Part shown: positions 5,731 to 12,934 of the stretch, in pieces | Layout of the letters: the number at the start of each line of letters is the position of its first letter | Position numbering within the stretch: the stretch's first letter is position 1 | Origin: Tannerella sp. | GTDB taxonomy: Bacteria > Bacteroidota > Bacteroidia > Bacteroidales > Tannerellaceae | Reading direction: 5' to 3' | DNA: 17,253 nucleotides | Assembly: GCA_031290635.1 (NCBI GenBank) | Contig: JAITNE010000179.1 | Span: forward strand, 1 to 17,253 | Made by a program: the position numbers and the translations under genes | Notes under the pieces: generated by a model | Seen by the model: the letters and a program-made list of their open reading frames with translations, nothing else | Database searches by the model: none | Told to the model about the DNA's origin: nothing

Positions 5731-8190
5731 TTATTTCCCAAAGAAAAATCTCAGCTTGCCGTAGAACGCTCTTCCGGGCTTTTGGAGGGAGAAGTTGTCG
5801 TAGAGGCGGGAGTCGGTGAAGTTGCGGCATTCGAGCGAAAGGTTGTAGCGACCGCCGGGGAAACTGTAAACTATCGTCAGGTCGTGCGAGAGCTGGTCGG
5901 GTACGCGGAGCTTGGTTGCCGCCGAACCGTGATTCTCCCAATAGAGGGGGAAGTCTTTTACGTATATCAGGCCGTAAGTGGCTGTCAAGACAGCGCCTTT
6001 GACGAAGAGATCGGTGAAATGAGCCGAGCCGTCTGCGTTGAGGAAGAAGTAGGGGATGTTGGGGACGCGCACGCCGCAGGTAGTGCTGGGCTGTGAGGAT
6101 GAACCGACGGCGAGAGGTTCGGCGTCGCGAATGTTCTGGCTGCTAAGGCTTCCGCCGAAGGAGAACAGGCGCGAGTAGTCGTAGTGCAGCTCGGCGTTTA
6201 GTCCGGTAGTGAGCACGCGACCGTGATTCTCGTGCGAGGCGTAGAACAGTCCGCCCGTGTAGCGGTTCGTAACCCTGCGGATATAGTCCTTAGTGTCGCG
6301 CCGTAGCACGCCGGCCTGCAGGTAAACCGAATGCAGCCCGAAAACACGGGAGTACGACAGACTGAGATTCACGTTATCGCTGCGCTCCGGCTTCAACTCC
6401 ATTGCGCCGAGTTCGAGGTCTTCATCACCGAAGAGTTCATCGGTAGTGGGCAGACGGAAAGCTTTTTCGTAAGACAGCTTGGCCTGGAAGTCATGCAGGA
6501 AAAAGCCTGTCGCAGCAGCGCCGTAGCCCGTCGCACCTGCGGATTCGCTGAAGAGGACGTAGTCGTAACTTCCGCCGGTAGCCTGATTGCGCGGGCCGGA
6601 GCTGTATTGATTGTAGCGCTTCAGGAAGACGGAGAAGTTAGCCAGACGCTCGTAACGCAGGGTGTAGGAAAGTCCGGAGATGTTCTTGCGGGACAGTTTC
6701 GACATCAGCGAGGAGGCGGATTGATTCTCGCTGTCGCCTGTGCTGCGGCGGTCGGCGACGGTGAGGACGTGATTAAAGGCGAAGCCGTGTGTCTCACCCA
6801 AATTATAGCCTGCGTTGACGGTCGAGTTGTAGTTATTATTCTGAAAACGACCGTCCTGATAGGATTGCTCGCCGAGCTTGCCGTTATTGTAGCGCGACTC
6901 TCCCCTCCAATTAAACAGGCTCGTGGCAGTGTCGAGGTTATGAGTATGATTGCGGTTGTAGTTGGCGGTCAAGGCAAGGCTGAGATTTTTGACGATAAGG
7001 TTGCGCTTGCGGTATTCAAAGGAGGGCATCACGGAAGAAGCATCGTTACGCTTGCGTCCAAAGACGATTTCCTGCCTGACGCCGTTCTGCAACTCCTTCT
7101 CGCTTTGCGAAAGATTCAGCGCAAGGGAGATTTTGTCGGCGAAAGGGCGACCAACAATTCCGACCTTCAGGATAAGAGTTTCGTTGTGGTAAGTATCGTT
7201 AAAGCGGCGGACGCGCTCGATTACGGCCTCGTCGATTTGCCCGTTGTCGAGGTTCTTGACCGGCGTGAAGACGTGATAGGAGTTGTCCGAATAGTTCTGA
7301 AACGCATTCACCTCCACGTAGAGACCCGCGTCGGTCGTATGACGCATGTTGAGATATGACTTGTGAGTATTGAAAGAGCCGAACGAGTAGGAAGCGTCCA
7401 CAAAACTGCGCCGGCGCTCTCCGGTAACGATGTTGACAACCCCGCCCAACGCGTCCGCCCCGAATCCCACCGGCACTACCCCGCGATAAACCTCAATCCG
7501 TTCCGCGAAATTAATCGGGATATTATTAATACCGAATGAATTGCCTGCGCCCTCAAGCGGCACGCCGTCGATAAAGAACTTGATATGCCGGCCGCTGAAA
7601 CCGTCGAGCGAGAAGTGCATGTCAGAGCCTAAGCCGCCGGATTCTCTGAGTTTCACACCCGGCGCCTTAGCCAGCGCTCCGGCCAAATCGACAGCGCTGT
7701 TATGCAACGCCTTCGCGTCGAGCGCAACGGCATTGTAAGCCGATTCCTGCACACGGCTCAAAGCAGTAGATACAACCAGGACTTCACCTAACTGCTCTAT
7801 GTGAGGCGTCAGGATGACGTCGTAACTGTTTGCGGGGTTGATGCGGAGGATAGCGGCTGTATCGCCGGTATTTAAGGCATTGATGCTTATTTTTTGGGTG
7901 AATGATTCATATCCCAACGCCTTGACGGTAATAGTGTATTCGCCTTTCGGAACATCTATCGCATACCGCCCTTCAGAGCCGCTGAGCGTGCTGAATGATA
8001 CGCCGTTCGTCTTGGCGTTTACGGCTTTAGCCTTGGCGTTTACGCCCTCTAACCGAACAGTTGCGAAGTCTATGATTTCGCCTTCGGAGGAAGTTACTTT
8101 CCCGTAGAGCCTTAGCTTCTCCTGTGAGAACGCTTCGCCTGCGTTTAATAAGGTGCAGAGAAGCAAAAAGTACTTGTAATATTTAAACAT
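5731..8190 (-). CDS. xusA: TonB-dependent outer-membrane receptor, XusA-like
   Basis: An 819-residue receptor. A signal peptide covers about residues 1-22 (ending AFSQ). A CarboxypepD_reg-like domain follows at about 25-103 (LRLYGKVTSSEGEIIDFATV to VKALGYESF). A plug domain spans roughly 130-260, with FSLDGFSGRHIKFFIDGVP, ERIEVYRGVVPVGFGADALG and GVVNIVT. The 22-strand barrel fills the rest and ends in aromatic FYGKLRFFFGK, as outer-membrane insertion requires. As first gene of the operon with DUF4374 and PepSY-TM partners it most likely imports a ferric siderophore or a related iron compound. Residues 50-63 (VNAKAKA VNAKTNG) form a 21-bp in-frame duplication within the N-terminal domain, lengthening a loop that is short in typical members. 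A promoter with both -33 and -7 elements precedes it. Confidence 0.9.
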   Translation of the reverse strand: MFKYYKYFLLLCTLLNAGEAFSQEKLRLYGKVTSSEGEIIDFATVRLEGVNAKAKAVNAKTNGVSFSTLSGSEGRYAIDVPKGEYTITVKALGYESFTQKISINALNTGDTAAILRINPANSYDVILTPHIEQLGEVLVVSTALSRVQESAYNAVALDAKALHNSAVDLAGALAKAPGVKLRESGGLGSDMHFSLDGFSGRHIKFFIDGVPLEGAGNSFGINNIPINFAERIEVYRGVVPVGFGADALGGVVNIVTGERRRSFVDASYSFGSFNTHKSYLNMRHTTDAGLYVEVNAFQNYSDNSYHVFTPVKNLDNGQIDEAVIERVRRFNDTYHNETLILKVGIVGRPFADKISLALNLSQSEKELQNGVRQEIVFGRKRNDASSVMPSFEYRKRNLIVKNLSLALTANYNRNHTHNLDTATSLFNWRGESRYNNGKLGEQSYQDGRFQNNNYNSTVNAGYNLGETHGFAFNHVLTVADRRSTGDSENQSASSLMSKLSRKNISGLSYTLRYERLANFSVFLKRYNQYSSGPRNQATGGSYDYVLFSESAGATGYGAAATGFFLHDFQAKLSYEKAFRLPTTDELFGDEDLELGAMELKPERSDNVNLSLSYSRVFGLHSVYLQAGVLRRDTKDYIRRVTNRYTGGLFYASHENHGRVLTTGLNAELHYDYSRLFSFGGSLSSQNIRDAEPLAVGSSSQPSTTCGVRVPNIPYFFLNADGSAHFTDLFVKGAVLTATYGLIYVKDFPLYWENHGSAATKLRVPDQLSHDLTIVYSFPGGRYNLSLECRNFTDSRLYDNFSLQKPGRAFYGKLRFFFGK
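8002..8043 (-). repeat. in-frame 21-bp tandem repeat inside xusA-like gene
   Basis: Two units, 8002-8022 and 8023-8043, share CTTGGCGTTTAC and encode VNAKTNG and VNAKAKA on the minus strand. They sit in the N-terminal regulatory-type domain, between DFATVRLEG and STLSGSEGRYAI. Confidence 0.85.
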
Positions 8191-8244
8191 CTTCGTTTGA
8201 TTTTCTTATTTTGAATCTATAAAAAACCTGTAGTTTTGAGGCTG

Positions 8245-8275
8245 CAAAGGTCGGGGTATTTGCGCGACCCTGCAA
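8245..8275 (-). promoter_or_regulatory. promoter of the xus-like operon
   Basis: On the minus strand a -33 TTG (8275-8273) is followed after 20 bp by GACCTTTG (8252-8245), one base off the TAnnTTTG consensus. This is the best-spaced Bacteroidetes promoter in the window. The start codon lies 54 bp downstream of the -7 element. No canonical Fur box is evident. Confidence 0.6.
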
Positions 8276-8298
8276 TCCCCTGAAATAGGGATTTTTTA
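8274..8298. promoter_or_regulatory. inverted repeat with T-run overlapping the xus-like promoter
   Basis: AATCCC (8274-8279) and GGGATT (8288-8293) form a perfect 6-bp inverted repeat with an 8-nt spacer, followed on the plus strand by a T-run. Its left half overlaps the -33 TTG of the operon promoter. It could be an operator, or a terminator for leftward-initiated stray plus-strand transcripts. The overlap favours an operator, but no regulator is identified. Confidence 0.35.
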
Positions 8299-8382
8299 TG
8301 GGATTTGTACTTATTAGTAGGGATAGCTGAAGGAAAAACGCCCTCCGGGAGTATTCAGAGAGGATATCCCTTGCATCCCCAT

Positions 8383-8422
8383 CAATCCCCGAAAACGGCA
8401 ATCCCCGTCAATCCCCGAAAAA
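8383..8422. repeat. repeated CAATCCCC boxes upstream of the MFS gene
   Basis: CAATCCCC occurs at 8383, 8399 and 8409, and again at 8273 inside the divergent promoter, all in the same orientation. The first and third are followed by GAAAA. They may be degenerate tandem repeats or regulator sites shared by the divergent promoters. Confidence 0.5.
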
Positions 8423-8427
8423 TTGCT

Positions 8428-8435
8428 TACCTTTG
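8428..8435 (+). promoter_or_regulatory. Bacteroidetes -7 element for the MFS gene
   Basis: TACCTTTG followed by C lies 32 bp before the ATG at 8468. No -33 TTG is found at the right spacing. Confidence 0.6.
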
Positions 8436-8467
8436 CACCCTGTTAAATCACCGAAAACGGTATAAAG

Positions 8468-9664
8468 ATGAAGTTATCTATTTCCAACGGGACATCGTTT
8501 CGTATTTTAGTAGCGCTCAGCGTGGCGCATTGTTTGAACGACTTGCTGCAATCTGTTTTGTCAGCTAGCTATCCTATTCTTAAAAACGACCTTTCTCTGT
8601 CTTTCCGGCAGATAGGGTTGATTACGCTTGTTTATCAGCTGGCGGCGTCTGTTTTCCAGCCCGTCATAGGATATTACTTCGACAAACGACCGTCGGCTCG
8701 ATCCTTGCCGACAGGTATAGCCTTCTCGCTGTGCGGACTTCTTTCGCTCGCCTTTGCCGATTCGCTGCCTTGGGTGATGTGCTCCGTGTTTATGCACGGT
8801 CTGGGGTCGTCTATCTTTCACCCCGAAGCGTCGCGGCTGACCTCGCTTGCAGCCGGTGGTAAAAGAGGATTCGCACAGTCGCTGTTTCAGGTCGGAGGCA
8901 ACTTCGGAAGCGCGGTCGGACCCTTGCTTGTAGCGCTTGTAGTCGCGCCTTATACCCGCCATAACATCGCCTTTCTGGGAATACTTGCTATTATCGCTTT
9001 TATGGTCATCATGCCTATCAGCCGCTGGTATAAGGAGCGATTGCAGTACATCATCAGTCAGCGCAACGCGGCGGCGTCGGCAAACGTGCAACGCCCTCTG
9101 TCGCTCCGTCTGACGGTCTGTTCCATCGTTATACTGATGATGCTTATCTTCTCGAAATACATCTACATGGCAAGCCTGTCGAGCTATTATACCTTCTACC
9201 TTATTGAGAAGTTTGACGTTACGGTGCAAAACTCTCAGGTCTTGCTCTTCGTCTTTCTGATTGCTACGGCGATAGGGACGATGCTCGGCGGACCGCTGGG
9301 CGACCGTATCGGCCGCAAGTATGTGATATGGTTTTCGATACTCGGCGCAGCTCCCTTTGCGCTCGCCATGCCGCATCTCGGACTGTTCTGGACTGTGGCG
9401 ACGAGCTTCTGCACCGGTCTGATTCTATCCTCGGCATTCCCTGCAATACTGGTTTATGCGCAGGAACTGTTGCCCTACAAGTTAGGGATGGTCTCCGGTC
9501 TGTTCTACGGATTCTCGTTCGGCGTGGCAGGCATAGCTTCGGCGGTATTGGGCAGGATGGCCGATATTCACGGCATCGAAGCAGTCTATAATGTCTGCGC
9601 TTACATGCCGCTTATCGGACTGATAACTTACTTCCTGCCGAACCTCAAACGCAAGAACAAATAA
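8468..9664 (+). CDS. fsr: MFS exporter of the fosmidomycin-resistance (Fsr) family
   Basis: A 398-residue polytopic inner-membrane protein with the usual 12-helix length of the major facilitator superfamily. Fsr-family signatures are visible: AHCLNDLLQSVLSASYPILK near residues 20-39, GYYFDKRP near 68-75, and HGLGSSIFHPEASRL near 110-124 with the characteristic FHPE. QSLFQVGGNFGSAVGPLL follows at about 137-154. GGPLGDRIGRKYV, a motif-A-like loop, begins the second half. E. coli Fsr exports fosmidomycin; the natural substrate of the family is not settled. The gene is divergent from the iron operon across a 277-bp regulatory stretch, and 30 bp precede fhs, which has its own promoter core. A role in drug or metabolite efflux is likely. 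Confidence 0.85.
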   Translation: MKLSISNGTSFRILVALSVAHCLNDLLQSVLSASYPILKNDLSLSFRQIGLITLVYQLAASVFQPVIGYYFDKRPSARSLPTGIAFSLCGLLSLAFADSLPWVMCSVFMHGLGSSIFHPEASRLTSLAAGGKRGFAQSLFQVGGNFGSAVGPLLVALVVAPYTRHNIAFLGILAIIAFMVIMPISRWYKERLQYIISQRNAAASANVQRPLSLRLTVCSIVILMMLIFSKYIYMASLSSYYTFYLIEKFDVTVQNSQVLLFVFLIATAIGTMLGGPLGDRIGRKYVIWFSILGAAPFALAMPHLGLFWTVATSFCTGLILSSAFPAILVYAQELLPYKLGMVSGLFYGFSFGVAGIASAVLGRMADIHGIEAVYNVCAYMPLIGLITYFLPNLKRKNK

Positions 9665-9670
9665 ATTCAT

Positions 9671-9678
9671 TACCTTTG
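9671..9678 (+). promoter_or_regulatory. Bacteroidetes -7 element for fhs
   Basis: TACCTTTG followed by C lies 16 bp before the fhs ATG, within the 30-bp gap after the MFS stop. The implied leader is only about 10 nt or less. Its core is identical to those before gdhA and the MFS gene. Confidence 0.55.
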
Positions 9679-9694
9679 CGGGAAATTAACTTCT

Positions 9695-11368
9695 ATGAAT
9701 ACAGATATTGAAATAGCAAAATCTTCCGTTATGCGCCCAATCACGGATATTGCGGAAAAATTGGGTATCGAGCGGGACGACCTCGAATTGTACGGTAAAT
9801 ACAAGGCCAAAGTACCGCTCTCGTATCAGTCGCAAGAGCCGCGATACGCTCAGCCTAAACTGATTCTTGTGTCGGCTATCTCGCCTACGCCGGCCGGCGA
9901 AGGCAAGACTACCGTTTCGATTGGCTTGGCGCAGGCGCTCAACAGACTTGGCCGTAAGACCTGCGTTGTACTTCGCGAGCCGTCGTTAGGTCCGGTTTTC
10001 GGCATCAAGGGCGGGGCGACCGGCGGAGGATATTCGCAAGTGTTGCCGATGGAAGACATCAACCTGCATTTTACCGGCGATTTTGCCGCTATCGAGAAAG
10101 CGCATAACCTCCTGGCTGCGCTTATCGACAACAACATCCAAAGCAAACTGCATTCCTTGCGTATCGACCCCCGTACTATCTCGTGGAAACGGGTGATGGA
10201 CATGAACGACCGCTCGTTGAGGAAGGTCGTAGTCGGACTTGGAGGCACTACTTCGGGCATACCCCGCGAGACAGGTTTCGACATCACGGCGGCCTCCGAA
10301 GTGATGGCTATACTTTGTCTGGCTCGCGACGTTCACGACCTGAAACAGCGTCTGGGCAACATCTTCATAGGATATACGTATGACAAAACGCCTGTTTACT
10401 GCCGCGACCTGAACGCCAACGGCGCTATGGCGGTTTTGCTCAAGGACGCTATCAAACCAAACCTCGTACAGACACTCGAAGGCACGCCTGCCTTGATTCA
10501 CGGCGGACCTTTCGCCAATATCGCGCAAGGCACAAACTCAGTGATTGCCACGCGAACATCGCTCGCGCTTAGCGAATACACCGTAACCGAAGCGGGCTTT
10601 GGCTTTGACCTCGGAGCAGAGAAGTTCCTCGACATCAAGTGCCGTATTGCAGGACTTACGCCGAACGCAGTAGCGCTTGTAGCTACCGTCCGAGCTTTGA
10701 AATATCACGGCGGCAAAGCCTTGAATGTCATCAAGGAGCCTGACCTGTCGGCGCTGGCAAAGGGTATAGCCAATTTGCAGAAACATATTGAGAACATCAA
10801 GCTGTTCAATCTTGCGCCCGTTGTTGCCATCAATCGATTTACGACCGACACTCAGGAAGAAGTGGATTATGTGCTTGATTATTGCAAGTCGCTCAACGTT
10901 CCGGCTTCTATTATTGACGTTTGGAGCAAAGGTGGCGCAGGTGCAATCGAGCTTGCAGAGCTTGTAGTGCACAACGCCGAAACCTGCTGCTCGTCCTTCC
11001 GGCCGCTTTATGAACTCAACGACAGCGTCAAGAACAAAATCAACTCCATAGCTCGCAAGATTTACGGCGCAGAAGCGGTTGATTACATGCCGAAAGCAAA
11101 GTCCGACTTGCAAAAGATACACGACCTTGGACTTGATGGACTTGCGATTTGCATGGCTAAGACGCAAAAATCCTTGTCCGACAATCCCGAACTGCTGGGA
11201 CGCCCGAAAGACTTTATTATCACCGTTCGCGAGATAGAGATTGCCGCCGGCGCAGGCTTCCTGATACCAATCACGGGCGACATCATGCGAATGCCCGGCT
11301 TACCCGAATCGCCCGCCTCCGAGCATATCGATATCGACAACGAAGGCAATATCATCGGATTATTTTGA
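9695..11368 (+). CDS. fhs: formate-tetrahydrofolate ligase
   Basis: A 557-residue cytoplasmic enzyme (EC 6.3.4.3) that makes 10-formyltetrahydrofolate from formate, tetrahydrofolate and ATP. The length equals the standard bacterial enzyme. The nucleotide-binding loop TPAGEGKTTVSIGLAQAL is at about 65-82. REPSLGPVFGIKGGATGGG follows at about 94-112, and MEDINLHFTGDFAAI at about 119-133. The C-terminal half retains PVVAINRFTTDTQEE and GDIMRMPGLP. Nothing appears truncated. A -7 element lies 16 bp upstream, and the UroD-family gene starts 30 bp downstream in the same orientation, so the two are probably co-transcribed. Fhs would feed formate carbon into the folate pool or, run in reverse, yield ATP. 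Confidence 0.97.
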   Translation: MNTDIEIAKSSVMRPITDIAEKLGIERDDLELYGKYKAKVPLSYQSQEPRYAQPKLILVSAISPTPAGEGKTTVSIGLAQALNRLGRKTCVVLREPSLGPVFGIKGGATGGGYSQVLPMEDINLHFTGDFAAIEKAHNLLAALIDNNIQSKLHSLRIDPRTISWKRVMDMNDRSLRKVVVGLGGTTSGIPRETGFDITAASEVMAILCLARDVHDLKQRLGNIFIGYTYDKTPVYCRDLNANGAMAVLLKDAIKPNLVQTLEGTPALIHGGPFANIAQGTNSVIATRTSLALSEYTVTEAGFGFDLGAEKFLDIKCRIAGLTPNAVALVATVRALKYHGGKALNVIKEPDLSALAKGIANLQKHIENIKLFNLAPVVAINRFTTDTQEEVDYVLDYCKSLNVPASIIDVWSKGGAGAIELAELVVHNAETCCSSFRPLYELNDSVKNKINSIARKIYGAEAVDYMPKAKSDLQKIHDLGLDGLAICMAKTQKSLSDNPELLGRPKDFIITVREIEIAAGAGFLIPITGDIMRMPGLPESPASEHIDIDNEGNIIGLF

Positions 11369-11401
11369 ACAATATTATAACAATATTATGACAATATTAT
11401 G
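11369..11401. repeat. three 11-bp repeats ending in the start codon of the UroD-family gene
   Basis: ACAATATTATA, ACAATATTATG and ACAATATTATG fill the whole gap from the fhs stop codon to the next start. The last three bases of the third unit are the ATG at 11399-11401. The second unit also ends in ATG, out of frame, giving a four-codon frame (M-T-I-L) whose stop overlaps the true start as ATGA. Each unit contains the palindrome AATATT, one helical turn apart. Confidence 0.85.
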
Positions 11402-12655
11402 ACAGGAAAAGAACGCATTCAAACAGTATTATCCCACCGTGAGGCCGACAAGATCGCCCTTGATTTCGGTGGAACGCCGGTAACAGGCATTCATGTGAAG
11501 ACTATTGAAGGATTACGTCGGCATTATGGCTTGGAAGACAGACCGGTTAAGGTTACAGAACCTTTCCAGATGCTTGGCGAGATAGACGACGAGCTGATAA
11601 AGCTCTGGGAAGTCGATACCGTAGGAGTGAGCGGCGAAAGGGACATGTTTGGACACCGGCAGGAAGACTTTGTTGAGACGCGCATGCCATGGGGACAGGT
11701 TGTCCTGCTGCCACGCGGCTTCAACACAAGGCAGAAGGACGGCAATCTGTACGTCTTTCCGCAAGGCGACACGGCTTGTCCGCCTACCGCCGTCATGCCG
11801 GAGAGCGGTTATTTCTTCGACGCACTTGAGCGCGTTCCATCGACCGATATTAGCGAAGAAACACGCCTTGAAGACAATCTGGAAGAGTTCACCCGGATGA
11901 GCGACGAAGATATTCTTTATTGGACTGATGCGCTCTCACGGGCGAGGGCGACAGGTCGGGCGGTCGTTGCCAATATCGGCGGGACTGCTTTGGGTGATAT
12001 AGCTCTTGTGCCGGCTATGAACCTGAAGAATCCGAAAGGCATCCGGGCTATTGCCGACTGGTACATGTCCACTGTTGTAAGGGCGGATATGTTGCACGAA
12101 CTGTTTGAACGGCAGACCGACATAGCTATCTCAAACCTTGAACGCATCAACCGTGCGGCGGGCGATTGCATCGACGCAGTTTATATCTGCGGCACAGATT
12201 TCGGAACGCAAACCAGCCAGTTTTGTTCTGCCGAGACTTTGAATGATTTGTACGGCGCAGGCTACCGCAAAGTAAACGACTGGGTGCATCGCAACACTAC
12301 CTGGAAAACATTCAAGCACTGCTGCGGAGCTATTGTGCCGCTCTTGGATAGCTTTATTGATTTGGGATTCGACGTCATCAATCCGGTTCAAATCAACGCC
12401 GCAGGCATGGATCCGCAGTATCTGAAGAACACATTCGGCAGCAGGATTACGTTTTGGGGTGGAGGCATAGACACTCAAAAAGCGCTTCAACTCGGTACTC
12501 CCGAACAGGTGAAGGAGCAAGTCAGGCGCCTTTGCGGTATCTTCGGCGACAGTGGCGGCTTTGTATTTAATTCCGTCCACAACATTCAGGCAAATGTTCC
12601 CTTACAGAACGTGATAGCCCTGATGGATACGATTTGTGAGATAAGAAACACGTGA
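11399..12655 (+). CDS. UroD/MtaA-family protein, possible corrinoid methyltransferase
   Basis: A 418-residue cytoplasmic protein of the uroporphyrinogen-decarboxylase superfamily (PF01208). The N-terminus MTGKERIQTVLSHREADKIA is typical of the MtaA/CmuA-like branch rather than true HemE. A zinc-ligand motif appears as KHCCG (H307, C309). The third ligand position near the C-terminus reads NSVHNIQANVP, with His394 where MtaA has Cys. These features fit a methyltransferase acting on a methyl-corrinoid or methylated substrate; the acceptor is unknown. Co-orientation and close spacing with fhs suggest a link to folate one-carbon units. No corrinoid protein or methylenetetrahydrofolate reductase gene lies nearby, so the link is inference. 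The start follows three 11-bp repeats and matches the family N-terminus. Confidence 0.8.
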   Translation: MTGKERIQTVLSHREADKIALDFGGTPVTGIHVKTIEGLRRHYGLEDRPVKVTEPFQMLGEIDDELIKLWEVDTVGVSGERDMFGHRQEDFVETRMPWGQVVLLPRGFNTRQKDGNLYVFPQGDTACPPTAVMPESGYFFDALERVPSTDISEETRLEDNLEEFTRMSDEDILYWTDALSRARATGRAVVANIGGTALGDIALVPAMNLKNPKGIRAIADWYMSTVVRADMLHELFERQTDIAISNLERINRAAGDCIDAVYICGTDFGTQTSQFCSAETLNDLYGAGYRKVNDWVHRNTTWKTFKHCCGAIVPLLDSFIDLGFDVINPVQINAAGMDPQYLKNTFGSRITFWGGGIDTQKALQLGTPEQVKEQVRRLCGIFGDSGGFVFNSVHNIQANVPLQNVIALMDTICEIRNT

Positions 12656-12717
12656 TATCGATAAGTCCTTCCCCCGGAGGAACGAAGCAATCTCGATCAA
12701 TATTAATCATAATTAGA

Positions 12718-12738
12718 CGGAATCCTGACCGGATTCCG
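12718..12738 (+). terminator. perfect 8-bp hairpin downstream of the UroD-family gene
   Basis: CGGAATCC and GGATTCCG pair perfectly around a 5-nt loop TGACC, about 60 bp after the stop codon. It lacks a T-run, so it may end or stabilise the fhs transcript rather than act as a classical terminator. It merges with the first 41-bp repeat. Confidence 0.45.
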
Positions 12739-12895
12739 ACCGTCCGCAATGCTGACGGACGGAAATTTCCACTTTTCCGACCGTCCGCAATGCTGACGGA
12801 CAGAAATTTCCACTTTTCCGACCGTCGTCAATGCTGACGGACGGAAATTTTCACTTTTCCGACCGTCGTCAATGTTGACGGACGGAATTTCAATG
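12735..12895. repeat. 41-bp tandem repeat, four copies, each a hairpin
   Basis: TCCGACCGTC starts at 12735, 12776, 12817 and 12858, exactly 41 bp apart. In each unit it pairs with GACGGACGGA (one mismatch; GACGGACAGA in copy 2) around a 9-nt loop. The joint between hairpins, GGAAATTTCC, is itself self-complementary in copy 1 and decays toward copy 4. Loop bases change from CGCAATGCT to GTCAATGTT. Confidence 0.9.
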
Positions 12896-12903
12896 AAAAT
12901 CCG

Positions 12904-12911
12904 TATATTTG
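12904..12911 (+). promoter_or_regulatory. Bacteroidetes -7 element for the glycosidase-like gene
   Basis: TATATTTG followed by C matches TAnnTTTG and lies 23 bp before the ATG at 12935. It sits directly after the last 41-bp repeat, so the repeats occupy the upstream promoter region. Confidence 0.55.
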
Positions 12912-12934
12912 CATCTTATTAATATCAATTTTAT

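Larger units (their letters stand above)
12656..12934. other. gene-free stretch with a row of hairpins
   Basis: The stretch holds a half-site of the GAAGCAATC repeat (about 12676-12694), a perfect hairpin at 12718-12738, four 41-bp hairpin repeats (12735 to about 12895) and the -7 element of the next gene. The plus-strand open frame through the repeats is repetitive and not gene-like. Confidence 0.8.

Noticed and set aside
6331..7359. Long 342-codon plus-strand frame
   Set aside because: It is antisense to the TonB receptor, whose plug and barrel motifs are unmistakable; the protein has no recognisable family.
8274..8298. Intrinsic terminator call for AATCCC-N8-GGGATT plus T-run
   Set aside because: No plus-strand gene ends upstream of it; it overlaps the operon promoter, so it was listed as a regulatory site instead.
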